Part shown: positions 34,578-43,581 of the stretch, one piece after another
Numbering within the stretch: the first letter of the stretch is position 1
How the letters are laid out: every line of letters starts with the position of its first letter
Source of the DNA: an uncultured Alistipes sp.
GTDB taxonomy: Bacteria; Bacteroidota; Bacteroidia; Bacteroidales; Rikenellaceae
DNA length: 64,000 nt
Reading direction: 5' to 3'
NCBI RefSeq assembly: GCF_902388705.1
Contig: NZ_CABMQJ010000001.1
Span: forward strand, 119,188-183,187
Translations under genes and position numbers: made by a program
The notes under the pieces: model-generated
The model's database searches: none
What the model saw: only the letters and a program-made list of their open reading frames with translations
What the model was told of the DNA's origin: nothing

Positions 34578-36539
34578 ATGAAACAGCTGACAAAATACAT
34601 CGTGTTGCTCCTCGCCGGCCTCGTATCGGGATCGGCGGGATGCAGCGACGCCAAGCCCGCTGCCGTCGGGAAACCCGGCAAGATGGTGACCGACGTTTAT
34701 ATCGCGCCGTCGATGCCCGTTTATGCGGGAGAGAAACTCCGCCTGCTCGGCGCGGGCTTCGCCGAGGGCGACGAACTGCTGCTACGGGGCACCGGTACGG
34801 AATTCTCTGCCCCCGTCGAAGCGATTACCGAAAGCTACGCCTGTTTTACCGTACCCGGGGGTATAACCCTGGACGGCTATTCGCTTGTCCTGCGCCGCGG
34901 CGCAGACGAGCAGTTGCTGGCCTACACCAAACTGCGCCCGGCACCCGACTGGACGCTCGTTCCCGACCGGGAAGGGGCGACGGTCAAGGGCGTCGTGTAC
35001 TGCGGCCTGAAACCCCTTGCCGGAGTGCGTGTGTCGGACGGCGTCGTTACGGTGACCACCGACGAAGACGGTTACTACTGGCTGCCGTCGGAGAAGTACC
35101 ACGGCTATGTCTTCATCACCCTGCCCTCGGGCTATGAACCGTATACCGAGGATACGACCGCCCCGGCTTTCTGGGCGTCGCTCACCGGGCCGCAGGCAGC
35201 CTGCGAGCAGCATAACTTCGAGCTGGTCGAGGCCGACAACGAGCGCCATACGATGCTCGTGGCGACCGACCTGCATCTGGCCAACCGTCCTTCGGCTACG
35301 GGCGATTTGACGCAGTTCGGCGACGGATTCCTGACCGAAACCAAGGCGTTCATCGCGGCGCAGCAGCGACAGCAACCCGTTTACACGCTGATGCTGGGCG
35401 ACATGACCTGGGACGAGTTCTGGTATTCCAACCTGTACGGCCTTTCGAATTACAAGACGACCATGGCGGGTTATCCCTCGCTGCTGTTCCACGTCATGGG
35501 CAATCACGACAACGACCCTTACCGGGTGGGCGATTTCGCGGGCGAAGCGATGTACAAAAGCGTATTCGGGCCGACTTATTATTCGATGAACATCGGCCGA
35601 GTGCACTACATCGTGCTCGATAATACGGTCTACATCAACGATAACGGTGCGGAGGGCACCATCGGCAGCCGCAACTACAAGCGCTACGTCTCCGAAATGC
35701 AGCTCGAATGGCTGCGCGACGACCTCGCGGCAGTCGGGGACAAGTCCATGCCGGTCGTGGTCGGGTTCCATTGCCAGAGTATGAACAACTACAATGCGAC
35801 GTTCGCCAACAAGCCGACGTTCAATCCGAGCAGCGGCACCGGTGACCTGATTGCCTGCTTCGACGGTTTCAGCCGCGTGATTTTCTTGAGCGGCCACACC
35901 CACTACAATGCACACATCCCCTATTCCCCGACGCTCGAAGAGCACAACGTCGCTGCCGTGTGCGAAACGTGGTGGTGGGCCGGGAAGCTCTCGGGCGTGA
36001 ATGTCTGCAAGGACGGGGCGCCGGCCGGTTATGCCGTTTACGAGGCGGACGGAACCGATTTGAAGTGGTACTACAAGGGTGTCGGGCATGACCGCGACAA
36101 ACAGTTTCTCTCTTACGACATGAATAGCGTCAAGGCTTTCTACAAACCCGAAGTCGTGGAGTTGCTCTCGCAATGGCCCAGCCGCGCCAAGGACGGCCAG
36201 GGGGACGACTATTTCGATGTGGAGCCCAATACGGTCTTCATCAATGTGTGGAACTACGACCCCGAATGGACGATTTCGGTGACGGAGAACGGACGTCCGC
36301 TCGAAGTTACGCGCGTATGGCACCGCGACCCGCTCCATACCATCTGTTTCGACTATCCGCGCCTGAAAGCCGGGCTGGCCGTGGTCGCCGACTGGGAGTC
36401 GCTCCGCCATTCGCATATGTTCAGCGTCCGGGCCTCGGAGCCCGGTACGACACTCCGAATCGAAGTTACCGACCGTTTCGGCCGAACTTCTTCCGAGGTG
36501 ATGCGCCGTCCGAAAGACTTCACGACGGACATGAAGTAA
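34578..36539 (+). CDS. Calcineurin-like phosphoesterase lipoprotein (MetallophosN-Metallophos-MetallophosC type)
   Basis: 653 residues from MKQLTKYIVLLL; an in-frame ATG at 34569 adds three residues. Lipobox SGSAGC (Cys22). An N-terminal beta domain (about 38-130), a carboxypeptidase-regulatory-like domain (about 133-205), then the metallophosphoesterase core. The metal ligands are in TDLHLA (Asp231, His233), LGDMTW (Asp275), MGNHDND (Asn309, His310), GFHCQ and SGHTHYNAH. A C-terminal beta domain follows. All dinuclear-site residues seem present, so it should be active. I infer removal of phosphate from nucleotides at the surface or in the periplasm before nucleoside hydrolysis. Confidence 0.9.
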   Translation: MKQLTKYIVLLLAGLVSGSAGCSDAKPAAVGKPGKMVTDVYIAPSMPVYAGEKLRLLGAGFAEGDELLLRGTGTEFSAPVEAITESYACFTVPGGITLDGYSLVLRRGADEQLLAYTKLRPAPDWTLVPDREGATVKGVVYCGLKPLAGVRVSDGVVTVTTDEDGYYWLPSEKYHGYVFITLPSGYEPYTEDTTAPAFWASLTGPQAACEQHNFELVEADNERHTMLVATDLHLANRPSATGDLTQFGDGFLTETKAFIAAQQRQQPVYTLMLGDMTWDEFWYSNLYGLSNYKTTMAGYPSLLFHVMGNHDNDPYRVGDFAGEAMYKSVFGPTYYSMNIGRVHYIVLDNTVYINDNGAEGTIGSRNYKRYVSEMQLEWLRDDLAAVGDKSMPVVVGFHCQSMNNYNATFANKPTFNPSSGTGDLIACFDGFSRVIFLSGHTHYNAHIPYSPTLEEHNVAAVCETWWWAGKLSGVNVCKDGAPAGYAVYEADGTDLKWYYKGVGHDRDKQFLSYDMNSVKAFYKPEVVELLSQWPSRAKDGQGDDYFDVEPNTVFINVWNYDPEWTISVTENGRPLEVTRVWHRDPLHTICFDYPRLKAGLAVVADWESLRHSHMFSVRASEPGTTLRIEVTDRFGRTSSEVMRRPKDFTTDMK

Positions 36540-36561
36540 AACCGATAAATGCTTGATGATT

Positions 36562-38955
36562 ATGAAGAAAATTATATTCGGAATTGCTGCTGTGCTCTTC
36601 GCGGTACTCGGTGCGGGCTGTTCGGACGATTCGACCGAGGCGGTCTGCTTTCCCGGGGACGTCACGTTCAACGTGCTCAAGAACGGCCGTGACGCAAACG
36701 GTGCAGTCCTGCAATTCGAAGTGAATTCGAATGTTTTCTGGCAGTTTTTGCCCGATGCCGGGGCCGACTGGGTTTCGGCCTCCCCGGCCGCTGCCGACGG
36801 CAAAGCCGTCGTTACATTCACGGTAGCCCCCAACCACAGCGCCATGCAGCGTACGGCCGAACTGACGCTGCGCCGCCTGAACGGTGCTTCCTCTACCCTG
36901 CGTATCGTACAGGAAGCCGGCGACCGGATGCTCTGTTTCGCGAGCGAAACGTTCGGCGCTCCGGCTGCGGAAACCGCCGTCGGCGAGTACGCCGGCTGGC
37001 AGACTTCCGGTATCGGCGTTTCGGAAACGCTCTTTTCCGGCGAAGGATGCCATGTCGGAACTGAAATCCCTTCGGCAGGCTATGACGGAGCGACAGGCTC
37101 CGGAAACGTCGCGTTCACGACGGCCGGGAGTTCGTTCGTCATGGGCCCCGTCGACATTGCCGATGCCCTCGATTTCCGTTTTTCATTCGGGGCCTTCACT
37201 TCGGCGGATGCGTTCGATTCCGATGCCCTGAAGTGTTATGCCAGCAAGAACGGTACCCATTGGGCCCCGGTGACATATGAACGGGGCTCCGCGACAGGCT
37301 GGGCGTCCGCCGAAACGCGGTTTTACGTTTCGGACGACATCAAAAGGATATGGTTCAAATTCGAAACCTCCGAAGCCGGGAAATTCCGGCTCGACGACCT
37401 GCTGTTAATCGAGGGGGAGCCGGGCGAGGCGAAACTGCTCGAACTCGGCGGCGAACTGGCTGTACCGTCGAACATTACCGGGTCGGCGACCGAAACCACC
37501 CTTACGTTCAACTGGGACCCCGTGCGCAATGCCGCCGGTTACGAATACGAATGTTTCCTGAAAGACCGGATCGTTTCGACGGGTACGACGGGGCTCAATT
37601 CGGTGACTGTTTCCGGCTTGGAGGTCGGCGTGGCTTACCGTTTCCGGGTGCGTGCATTGCCTGCCGCGGAGTCGATTTATATCGAGTCGCCCTATTGCGA
37701 GCCGTTCGACATGCAGACCATCGGTTACCTGCCCATGCCGCAGGTATGGCTGTTCCGCGCCACGCACGGCATGCTCGTGTTCGAATGGACGCGCAGCACG
37801 CAGGGCCTCGGGCGTCGTTATAACCTCGAACTGCTCGATGCCGCAGGCAACGTGCTGCGCAAATACGAGCGCGTAAATTATGCCAGCAATGCGACTTACG
37901 ACCGTTCGTATATCTACAACCGTCAGGTGTTCGGAAACCTGTCGCCCGACACGGAGTATACGCTGCGTGTGCAGTATGTGTCCGACGACGCGAACTACCA
38001 TGATTCGGAGTGGAACAGCTGTAAAGTCCGTACGCTGGCGACTCCTATCCTGCCGTCCAATTGTCTGCTGTACAAGGATTTCGAAACGGCATGGTTCGGC
38101 GGAAGCGCCATCGACGTGGCCTGGGGCGTGCATCCCAAGGACAACCAGATGAATCTCGACTACGGCAACGAAGAGGCGTTCAACCTGGTGATTGTATATC
38201 CGATTCGTTGTATGGAGGACAGTTTCAATGCCGGGAAGCTGCCCGACCAGTATCGTCGCAAGTACTGGAGCGGCTGGGATTGGAGCGACATTTCGAAACC
38301 TGTGGCCGAGAAAGCCAATTCGGGCCTGTTCATGATTTGCGGCGCCCTGAAGTTCGGCAGCGGCTCGGCTTACGGGCGGATGACCACTTCGCCGCTCGGG
38401 GAGTACGGATTGAGCCTCAAGTCGGACGTGACGGTGTCGTTCAAGGCTGCACCCTATTACGAGCCGAACCTCACCACCGGAAGCCTCGAGAATGCATATA
38501 TCGCCTGTGGTGCGACGTTCGAGATTTCTATCTGGTCGGGAAGCGGCACGTTCGAGAACGGGGCTACCAAGCTCACGCTTACCAACCTGCGTCCCGATGA
38601 AACCGGTGCCGACGCCAGGACCTGCTATTCGTGGACCGAGCATTCGGTGAAAGTTTACGGCGCCGACGCCACGACGCGGATATCCATTTCGACCATCGCC
38701 CAGAAAGGTTATTACCGCATGTGGCTCGACGATCTGATGATCGTCCGCGGCGAAGGCGCCGCGCCCGGCGATACGACGGGCGGCGACAGCGGGGATTACG
38801 GCGACGGCGGCGACGGTTTCTCCCGTCCGGGTTCGGGCGATTCGGGCGGCGACACGCCGGGATACGGTGACGGTGGCGACGGCTTCGGCGGTGCGGGCAC
38901 GGGCGGAGATACGCCCGGGTACGGCGACGGAGGCGACGGATACGGAAACAAATAA
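36562..38955 (+). CDS. Large surface lipoprotein: BACON, fibronectin-III and jelly-roll-like domains with an Asp/Gly-rich tail
   Basis: 797 residues from MKKIIFGIAAVLF; upstream ATG/TTG codons add two or three residues. Lipobox LGAGC (Cys near 20). In order: a BACON-like domain (about 25-115), a beta-sandwich (about 125-290), two fibronectin type III-like domains (about 300-385 and 388-490), and a C-terminal beta domain (about 495-733). The tail (about 734-797) is made of YGDGGDGF/Y repeats. Residues 495-733 are clearly related to the C terminus of the next protein, for example LLYKDF, CGALKFGSG and MWLDDL. No enzyme motif is seen; ligand binding or adhesion is inferred. Confidence 0.8.
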   Translation: MKKIIFGIAAVLFAVLGAGCSDDSTEAVCFPGDVTFNVLKNGRDANGAVLQFEVNSNVFWQFLPDAGADWVSASPAAADGKAVVTFTVAPNHSAMQRTAELTLRRLNGASSTLRIVQEAGDRMLCFASETFGAPAAETAVGEYAGWQTSGIGVSETLFSGEGCHVGTEIPSAGYDGATGSGNVAFTTAGSSFVMGPVDIADALDFRFSFGAFTSADAFDSDALKCYASKNGTHWAPVTYERGSATGWASAETRFYVSDDIKRIWFKFETSEAGKFRLDDLLLIEGEPGEAKLLELGGELAVPSNITGSATETTLTFNWDPVRNAAGYEYECFLKDRIVSTGTTGLNSVTVSGLEVGVAYRFRVRALPAAESIYIESPYCEPFDMQTIGYLPMPQVWLFRATHGMLVFEWTRSTQGLGRRYNLELLDAAGNVLRKYERVNYASNATYDRSYIYNRQVFGNLSPDTEYTLRVQYVSDDANYHDSEWNSCKVRTLATPILPSNCLLYKDFETAWFGGSAIDVAWGVHPKDNQMNLDYGNEEAFNLVIVYPIRCMEDSFNAGKLPDQYRRKYWSGWDWSDISKPVAEKANSGLFMICGALKFGSGSAYGRMTTSPLGEYGLSLKSDVTVSFKAAPYYEPNLTTGSLENAYIACGATFEISIWSGSGTFENGATKLTLTNLRPDETGADARTCYSWTEHSVKVYGADATTRISISTIAQKGYYRMWLDDLMIVRGEGAAPGDTTGGDSGDYGDGGDGFSRPGSGDSGGDTPGYGDGGDGFGGAGTGGDTPGYGDGGDGYGNK
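38770..38952 (+). repeat. GC-rich tandem repeats encoding YGDGGDGF/Y units
   Basis: Three imperfect in-frame units share the coding core for YGDGGDG, spaced by linkers such as SGGDTPG; the last two units are nearly identical at the protein level (GGDTPGYGDGGDG). The repeat ends two codons before the stop. Such arrays can change copy number by slippage, giving a tail of variable length. Confidence 0.75.
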
Positions 38956-38979
38956 TTTAAAACTATAAGACCAATGACC

Positions 38980-40857
38980 ATGAAAAAGATTTATTGCCTG
39001 CTCATGCTGGCAGCGGCAGCGGCCGGATGTGCCAAAGAAGAGGTTTCGGGTACCGACGGACGGGAGCCCGTGCAGATTACGGGACAACTCGACCAGACGC
39101 GTACCCGTACGGAGCTCGGCTCCGACGGTTTGAAGGTGCTGTGGAGCGCCAACGACAAAATCGGGGTTTTCTCCGCCTCGGACAACAACACGCTCTTTAC
39201 GCTCAAGAGCGGTGCCGGGAGCAACAGCGGAACGTTCGAGGGACTGCTGACTGCGGGTGCGACGCCCACGTATGCTTACTACCCCTATTCCGGAACTGCC
39301 GGGGACAATGTCGCGGCTATCGCCATGACGGTCGGCACGGAGCAGGTGCAGACGGGCGCAGCCGCCGAAATCGGCGACAACGATTTCAAGGTGGGCGTTT
39401 ACAAGACCGGGAAGTTCGAATTCAAAAACAAGCTGGCGCTGCTCTGCTTCAAGGTCAATGACCTCGACGGCAGCGAACTGGCCGGGCTTCCGTTGTCGAA
39501 GATTACGTTCGGTGCCGCAGGGCGCGATATTGCCGGTTCGTATACGGCCGATTTGACCGATGCCGCCGCGGCGCTGACTCCCGTCGCACCGGCTGCCGCG
39601 GTGATACTGAACCTCGACGCTTCGCCTGTCCTGACCGGCGAAGTGACCGCCTGGTGCATGGTGAATCCCGCTGTGAAAAGCGGCGATGACCTCGTCATCA
39701 CGCTTTACGCCGGGACGAAGAAAGCCGAGCTGAAAGTCAGGGCTTCCAAAGACTATGAAGCGGGCATGCGCTACATGATGCCCGTCGGGGTCAACGCCCT
39801 CGTTGCGGACGGCAGTATGACGATTTCGACGAGCAAGGAAACGCTGCCTACGCCCGTAGTCACGGCATTCCGCAAATCGCATGGTCTTATTATCGCCGAA
39901 TTCGACTTTGCGGCGGATTACCCCTACGGCCGCAAATACAACATCGAACTGCTCGATGCCTCGAACAAAGTCGTTCGCAGCCACAGCGGCGTGAACTTCA
40001 AGTACGGCGGCAGCGGCGGTACGAATTACACCTACCTTTACAACCGTTATGCGTTCGGCGACCTCGATGCGTCGACCGAATACACCGTCCGCGCACAACT
40101 CGTGTCGCAGAACGCCACGGCATACGACGATTCGCAATGGGGCGAATTGAAAGTCACCACAGATGCCGCACCGCAGCAGGCGGCGAACGTGCTCCTGTAC
40201 AAGGATTTCGACGATGTACGCTGGGGCGGCAGTCCTGTCGACATGGCATGGGGCCCCGCGTTGGCGACGGCGACGCAGACCGGAGCGGACTTTTCGGACG
40301 AGGATGCCCTCGTGTTTACGCTCGGCCATCCCGTGCGTTGCATGGAGGATGCTTTCGGTGCCAAGATGAACGCGTCGTTCCTCACCTATCATTGGGACGG
40401 CTGGGACAAGTCGGGGTGCAGTGGTATATTCCCCGTGTGCGGAGCGCTGAAATTCGGCAGCGGCGGTGCCAAAGGCGTGCTGGTTACGCCGACGCTGGGC
40501 AGCCTCGGGTTGACGGATGCGACGGCAACGGTGACGCTTTCGTTCAAGGCACACGCCTACTACGAGCCGAACAAGGCGACGGGCAGCTACGAAACCGACC
40601 CGAGTGTCGTTTGCGGTGCCGATTTCAAAGTGCTGGTTCATGCGGGCGCAGGTACGTTCGCCAACGGTGAAGGTGCGATGGTGTTGACCAACAAGACCCC
40701 TGCCGAGGTGGGCGCCGATGCGAAGAAGGTGCTGGAATGGACGGAGCACAGCGTAACGGTTACGGGGGCTACGCCCGAAACGCGCCTCGCTGTCTCGACC
40801 GAGAATACGACTTCGTTCCGCATGTGGCTCGACGACCTGAAAATCGTCAGGGAGTAG
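38980..40857 (+). CDS. Surface lipoprotein: fimbrillin-like N terminus plus C-terminal domain shared with its neighbour
   Basis: 625 residues from MKKIYCLLMLAAAAAGC (Cys17 acylated; an ATG two codons upstream also exists). Residues about 25-265 resemble fimbrillin/Mfa2-like domains, with TRTRTELGSDGLKVLWSAND and then PTYAYYPYSG. Next comes a fibronectin III-like domain (about 285-395), then a ~225-residue domain homologous to 495-733 of the preceding protein. The two C-terminal halves align throughout, including RCMEDAF/RCMEDSF and WTEHSV. The pair probably arose by duplication. It is the last gene of the locus and is followed by a strong terminator. Confidence 0.8.
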   Translation: MKKIYCLLMLAAAAAGCAKEEVSGTDGREPVQITGQLDQTRTRTELGSDGLKVLWSANDKIGVFSASDNNTLFTLKSGAGSNSGTFEGLLTAGATPTYAYYPYSGTAGDNVAAIAMTVGTEQVQTGAAAEIGDNDFKVGVYKTGKFEFKNKLALLCFKVNDLDGSELAGLPLSKITFGAAGRDIAGSYTADLTDAAAALTPVAPAAAVILNLDASPVLTGEVTAWCMVNPAVKSGDDLVITLYAGTKKAELKVRASKDYEAGMRYMMPVGVNALVADGSMTISTSKETLPTPVVTAFRKSHGLIIAEFDFAADYPYGRKYNIELLDASNKVVRSHSGVNFKYGGSGGTNYTYLYNRYAFGDLDASTEYTVRAQLVSQNATAYDDSQWGELKVTTDAAPQQAANVLLYKDFDDVRWGGSPVDMAWGPALATATQTGADFSDEDALVFTLGHPVRCMEDAFGAKMNASFLTYHWDGWDKSGCSGIFPVCGALKFGSGGAKGVLVTPTLGSLGLTDATATVTLSFKAHAYYEPNKATGSYETDPSVVCGADFKVLVHAGAGTFANGEGAMVLTNKTPAEVGADAKKVLEWTEHSVTVTGATPETRLAVSTENTTSFRMWLDDLKIVRE

Positions 40858-40869
40858 CGTCGGACAAAT

Positions 40870-40909
40870 AAAACGAGGGCCGGAGTTTCAAAACTCCGGC
40901 CCTCGTTTT
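40870..40909 (+). terminator. Long bidirectional terminator closing the nucleoside locus
   Basis: A perfect 19-bp stem (40870-40888 with 40891-40909) with A-run and T-run ends. It lies between converging units, 12 bp after the last lipoprotein gene and about 33 bp before the M23 peptidase stop. Confidence 0.92.
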
Positions 40910-40942
40910 CGTTCAGGCGGCTTCCGGTTCGTTGCCGGGGCC

Positions 40943-42016
40943 TTACCGTACCCGCAGCGAGCGGCCGATACGCAGCGTCGTGGTCGACTTGATGCCGTTC
41001 AGGCGGCAGATGTTCGTCACCGTCGTGCCGTACTTGCGGGCGATGGCGCCCAGCGTGTCGCCCGACTTGATGCGGTGGTACTGCATGGCCGCCTTTTCGG
41101 CCGCCTCTTTCTTGTCCTGCTCTTCGTTTGCGATTTCGTCGTCGAAGTCCTGCCCGGCGTTCGAATAGATGCTGAAGAACGATTTTTTCAGCAGGAAGGT
41201 TTCGCGGCACAGCATACCGGATTTGAAGTCAATCAGCCGCTCGGGGTCGAACGACTGCCCGTAATAGCGGGTCTCGAAGTGCAGGTGCGGCCCCGTGCTG
41301 CGGCCCGAGGAGCCGCCCAATCCGATGATCTGTCCGGCCTCGACCCACTGGCCGGGTTCCACCATGCGCTCCGAAAGGTGTCCGTAGTAGGTTTCCAGGC
41401 CGTTGTCGTGGCGGATGATGACCAGGTTGCCGTAGCCGCCCTTGTTATACTGCGAAATGCGCACCCGACCGCAGAACGTGGCGTAAACAGGGTCGCCCAT
41501 TTTGAGCGGCAGGTCTACGCCCTGGTGCTGGCGGCGACGGCGCGGGCCGTACTTGCCGCGCGGATGCACCGAACCCTGATAGGGACAGTGGTAGCTTGTC
41601 GTCGAGTCGATCAGGTCGATGACCACCGACTTGGGCATGCCCGACATGTCGGCGTCCTTGTAGGGGAAAAGCGTCGTCGTATCCCAGTATTTTTCGAAAA
41701 TCGTGCTGTCCTTGGCCACTTCGCGGTTGCGGATATATTTCCAGGTGTTGTTGCTGTACAGCACTACCTGCACGGCGTCGTTGCCCGAGTCGAGCGTGTC
41801 GATGACCGTCAGGCCGTTGGTGTCGAAAATCGACTCGATTTGCTTGGGCTGCAGGCGCAGGCGCAGGGCGGCGATGGAATCGACGGCTGCGGATTCTTCG
41901 GGCGACAGGGCGGCGATATGGAGCGAGTCGGCCTGCGGTGCGTCGGGTTGCGGCGCTCCGGCCGAGGCAGTCAGTGCCGCAACGGCGGCCATACATGTGA
42001 GGCTGTATTTTTTCAT
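40943..42016 (-). CDS. M23 peptidoglycan endopeptidase with C-terminal LysM domain
   Basis: 357 residues from MKKYSLTCMAAVAALTASAG (signal peptide about 1-20). The LAS/M23 zinc motif is complete: HQGVD (His164, Asp168) and HLH (His244, His246). A helical linker rich in Glu/Lys leads to a LysM domain (about 315-357, YHRIKSGDTLGAIARKYG). It would cleave peptide cross-links in the periplasm while LysM holds the glycan. An in-frame upstream extension overlaps the DUF3109 gene and is not family-like. Last gene of a cell-envelope operon. Confidence 0.93.
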   Translation of the reverse strand: MKKYSLTCMAAVAALTASAGAPQPDAPQADSLHIAALSPEESAAVDSIAALRLRLQPKQIESIFDTNGLTVIDTLDSGNDAVQVVLYSNNTWKYIRNREVAKDSTIFEKYWDTTTLFPYKDADMSGMPKSVVIDLIDSTTSYHCPYQGSVHPRGKYGPRRRRQHQGVDLPLKMGDPVYATFCGRVRISQYNKGGYGNLVIIRHDNGLETYYGHLSERMVEPGQWVEAGQIIGLGGSSGRSTGPHLHFETRYYGQSFDPERLIDFKSGMLCRETFLLKKSFFSIYSNAGQDFDDEIANEEQDKKEAAEKAAMQYHRIKSGDTLGAIARKYGTTVTNICRLNGIKSTTTLRIGRSLRVR

Positions 42017-42023
42017 GTGTATC

Positions 42024-42596
42024 CTATTGTTGTCGAATAAATTCCTCGGCGGTTTCGAGCGCCTTGTAAAACTCTTCGCCGAAACGGCGGACAATCGGTT
42101 CGCGGAGCGCCTTGTAAACCGGGAGGCCCAGTTTGCGGCCGCATTCGCGCGCCGGGGCGCAGACCGACCAGCGGTGGTAGTTGAGCCCCACCGTGCCGTT
42201 CGAAAACTGCACCACCCGAATCGGATAGAGGTGGCATGAAATCGGTTTGCGGAATGCGGTCTTACCCTCCAGCCATGCCTTCTCGACGGCACAGAGCGTG
42301 ACGCCGTTCTCCCGGTAGGCGTAGGCGCACTCCGCATCGTCGACCAGCGGCGTGGTGAGGTCGCCGTCGTCGTCCACGACCATAAACCCCTGCCGCTCGA
42401 CGGATTCGATGCCCTCGGGCGTCATGTAGGGCTTATAGGCCGCGTATTCGCGTTCGAGGATCTCCACCTCTTCGGCTTCGAGCGGCGCACCCGCATTGCC
42501 TTCGACACAGCAGATGCCTTTGCATCGGGCGATGTCGCAGGCGAAACACTCGCGCAGCAGGTCGGCGCTTACGATTTTGTCGTCTATCTCGATCAT
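42024..42596 (-). CDS. DUF3109 family cysteine-rich protein
   Basis: 190 residues. The Cys cluster CDIARCKGICCVEG and the later CHLYPIRV and VCAPA match the DUF3109/YkgJ-type proteins thought to bind zinc or an iron-sulfur cluster. The segment EREYAAYKPYMTPEG is also typical. Its ATG overlaps the ddl stop (ATGA), and it is followed 7 bp later by the M23 peptidase. The biochemical role is unknown; the ddl-DUF3109 pairing hints at cell-wall physiology. Confidence 0.87.
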   Translation of the reverse strand: MIEIDDKIVSADLLRECFACDIARCKGICCVEGNAGAPLEAEEVEILEREYAAYKPYMTPEGIESVERQGFMVVDDDGDLTTPLVDDAECAYAYRENGVTLCAVEKAWLEGKTAFRKPISCHLYPIRVVQFSNGTVGLNYHRWSVCAPARECGRKLGLPVYKALREPIVRRFGEEFYKALETAEEFIRQQ

Positions 42597-43579
42597 CTGC
42601 GGCAGGTGTCGGCGATTATCAGGTCGAACATCTCCCCCAGCGTCATACCCATGGCTTTGGCCTGTTTGGGGACGATGCTGCCCGCGCTCATGCCGGGGAT
42701 GGAGTTGATTTCTATCATGTAGGGTTTGCCTTCGGGCGTGACGATGAAATCGACGCGTACGACGCCCGAGCAGCGGCACGCCTTATAGGCGGCGCGGGTC
42801 ATGCGGTGCAGCTCCTCTGCGATTTCGGGGGAGATATCAGCCGGGGTTATTTCATCCGAGTATCCCTCGGTGTATTTGGCCTGGTAATCGAAGAAATCTT
42901 TTTTGGAAACGATTTCCGTGATCGGGAACAGGTACTCCCGGCCGCCGGCGACCATCATGCCGCAGCCCATTTCGCGGCCGGCGATACACTCTTCGATCAG
43001 CACCTCGTTGCTTTCGGCGAATGCCGCTTCGACGGCGGGCAGCACCTCGTCGCGCGTATGAACTTTCGTTACGCCGAACGAGCTGCCGCTGGCGTTGGGC
43101 TTGATGAAGAGCGGCAGGCCGAATTCGGCCACGACCTTGTCCGGGTCGACGGTTTCGCCCTTGCAGAGGAACAGTTCGCGGGCGAGGTTGATGCCCCGCC
43201 CCGCCACGGTGCGCTTGGTGGTGATTTTGTCGAAGGTGATGACCGACGAAGTCATCGAGCACGACGAGTACGGGATACCCATCATGTCGAGGTAGCCCTG
43301 CAGTTTGCCGTCCTCGCCCGGGGTGCCGTGGATAATAATCAGTGCGTAATCGAAGGCCTTGCGCATGCCGTCCACCGTCAGCGAGAAGTCGTTCTTGTCG
43401 AGCTGCCACTGCCGCCCGTCGGGGGCCGTGTAGTGCCAGTCGCGGTGGTGGAGGTCGATGACCGTGATGTCGTATTTGGTGTGGTCGAGCGCTGCTTCGA
43501 TTTGCGCTGCGCTCTGGAGCGCAATCTCCCGTTCGGGCGAATCGCCGCCCGCCATCAGGGCAATCTTCAAACGTGTCAT
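42593..43579 (-). CDS. ddl: D-alanine--D-alanine ligase
   Basis: 328 residues of the ATP-grasp fold. The start MTRLKIALMAGGDSPEREIAL has the N-terminal signature. The ATP-binding lysine/serine region is LPLFIKPNASGSSFGVTKV, and the C-terminal signature is VVRVDFIV...MIEINSIPGMS. It joins two D-alanines for peptidoglycan precursors. The SPEREIAL stretch is the usual Bacteroidetes variant of the HEVSL motif. Start 43579 lies two bases after the nadD stop. Confidence 0.96.
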   Translation of the reverse strand: MTRLKIALMAGGDSPEREIALQSAAQIEAALDHTKYDITVIDLHHRDWHYTAPDGRQWQLDKNDFSLTVDGMRKAFDYALIIIHGTPGEDGKLQGYLDMMGIPYSSCSMTSSVITFDKITTKRTVAGRGINLARELFLCKGETVDPDKVVAEFGLPLFIKPNASGSSFGVTKVHTRDEVLPAVEAAFAESNEVLIEECIAGREMGCGMMVAGGREYLFPITEIVSKKDFFDYQAKYTEGYSDEITPADISPEIAEELHRMTRAAYKACRCSGVVRVDFIVTPEGKPYMIEINSIPGMSAGSIVPKQAKAMGMTLGEMFDLIIADTCRR

Positions 43580-43581
43580 TG

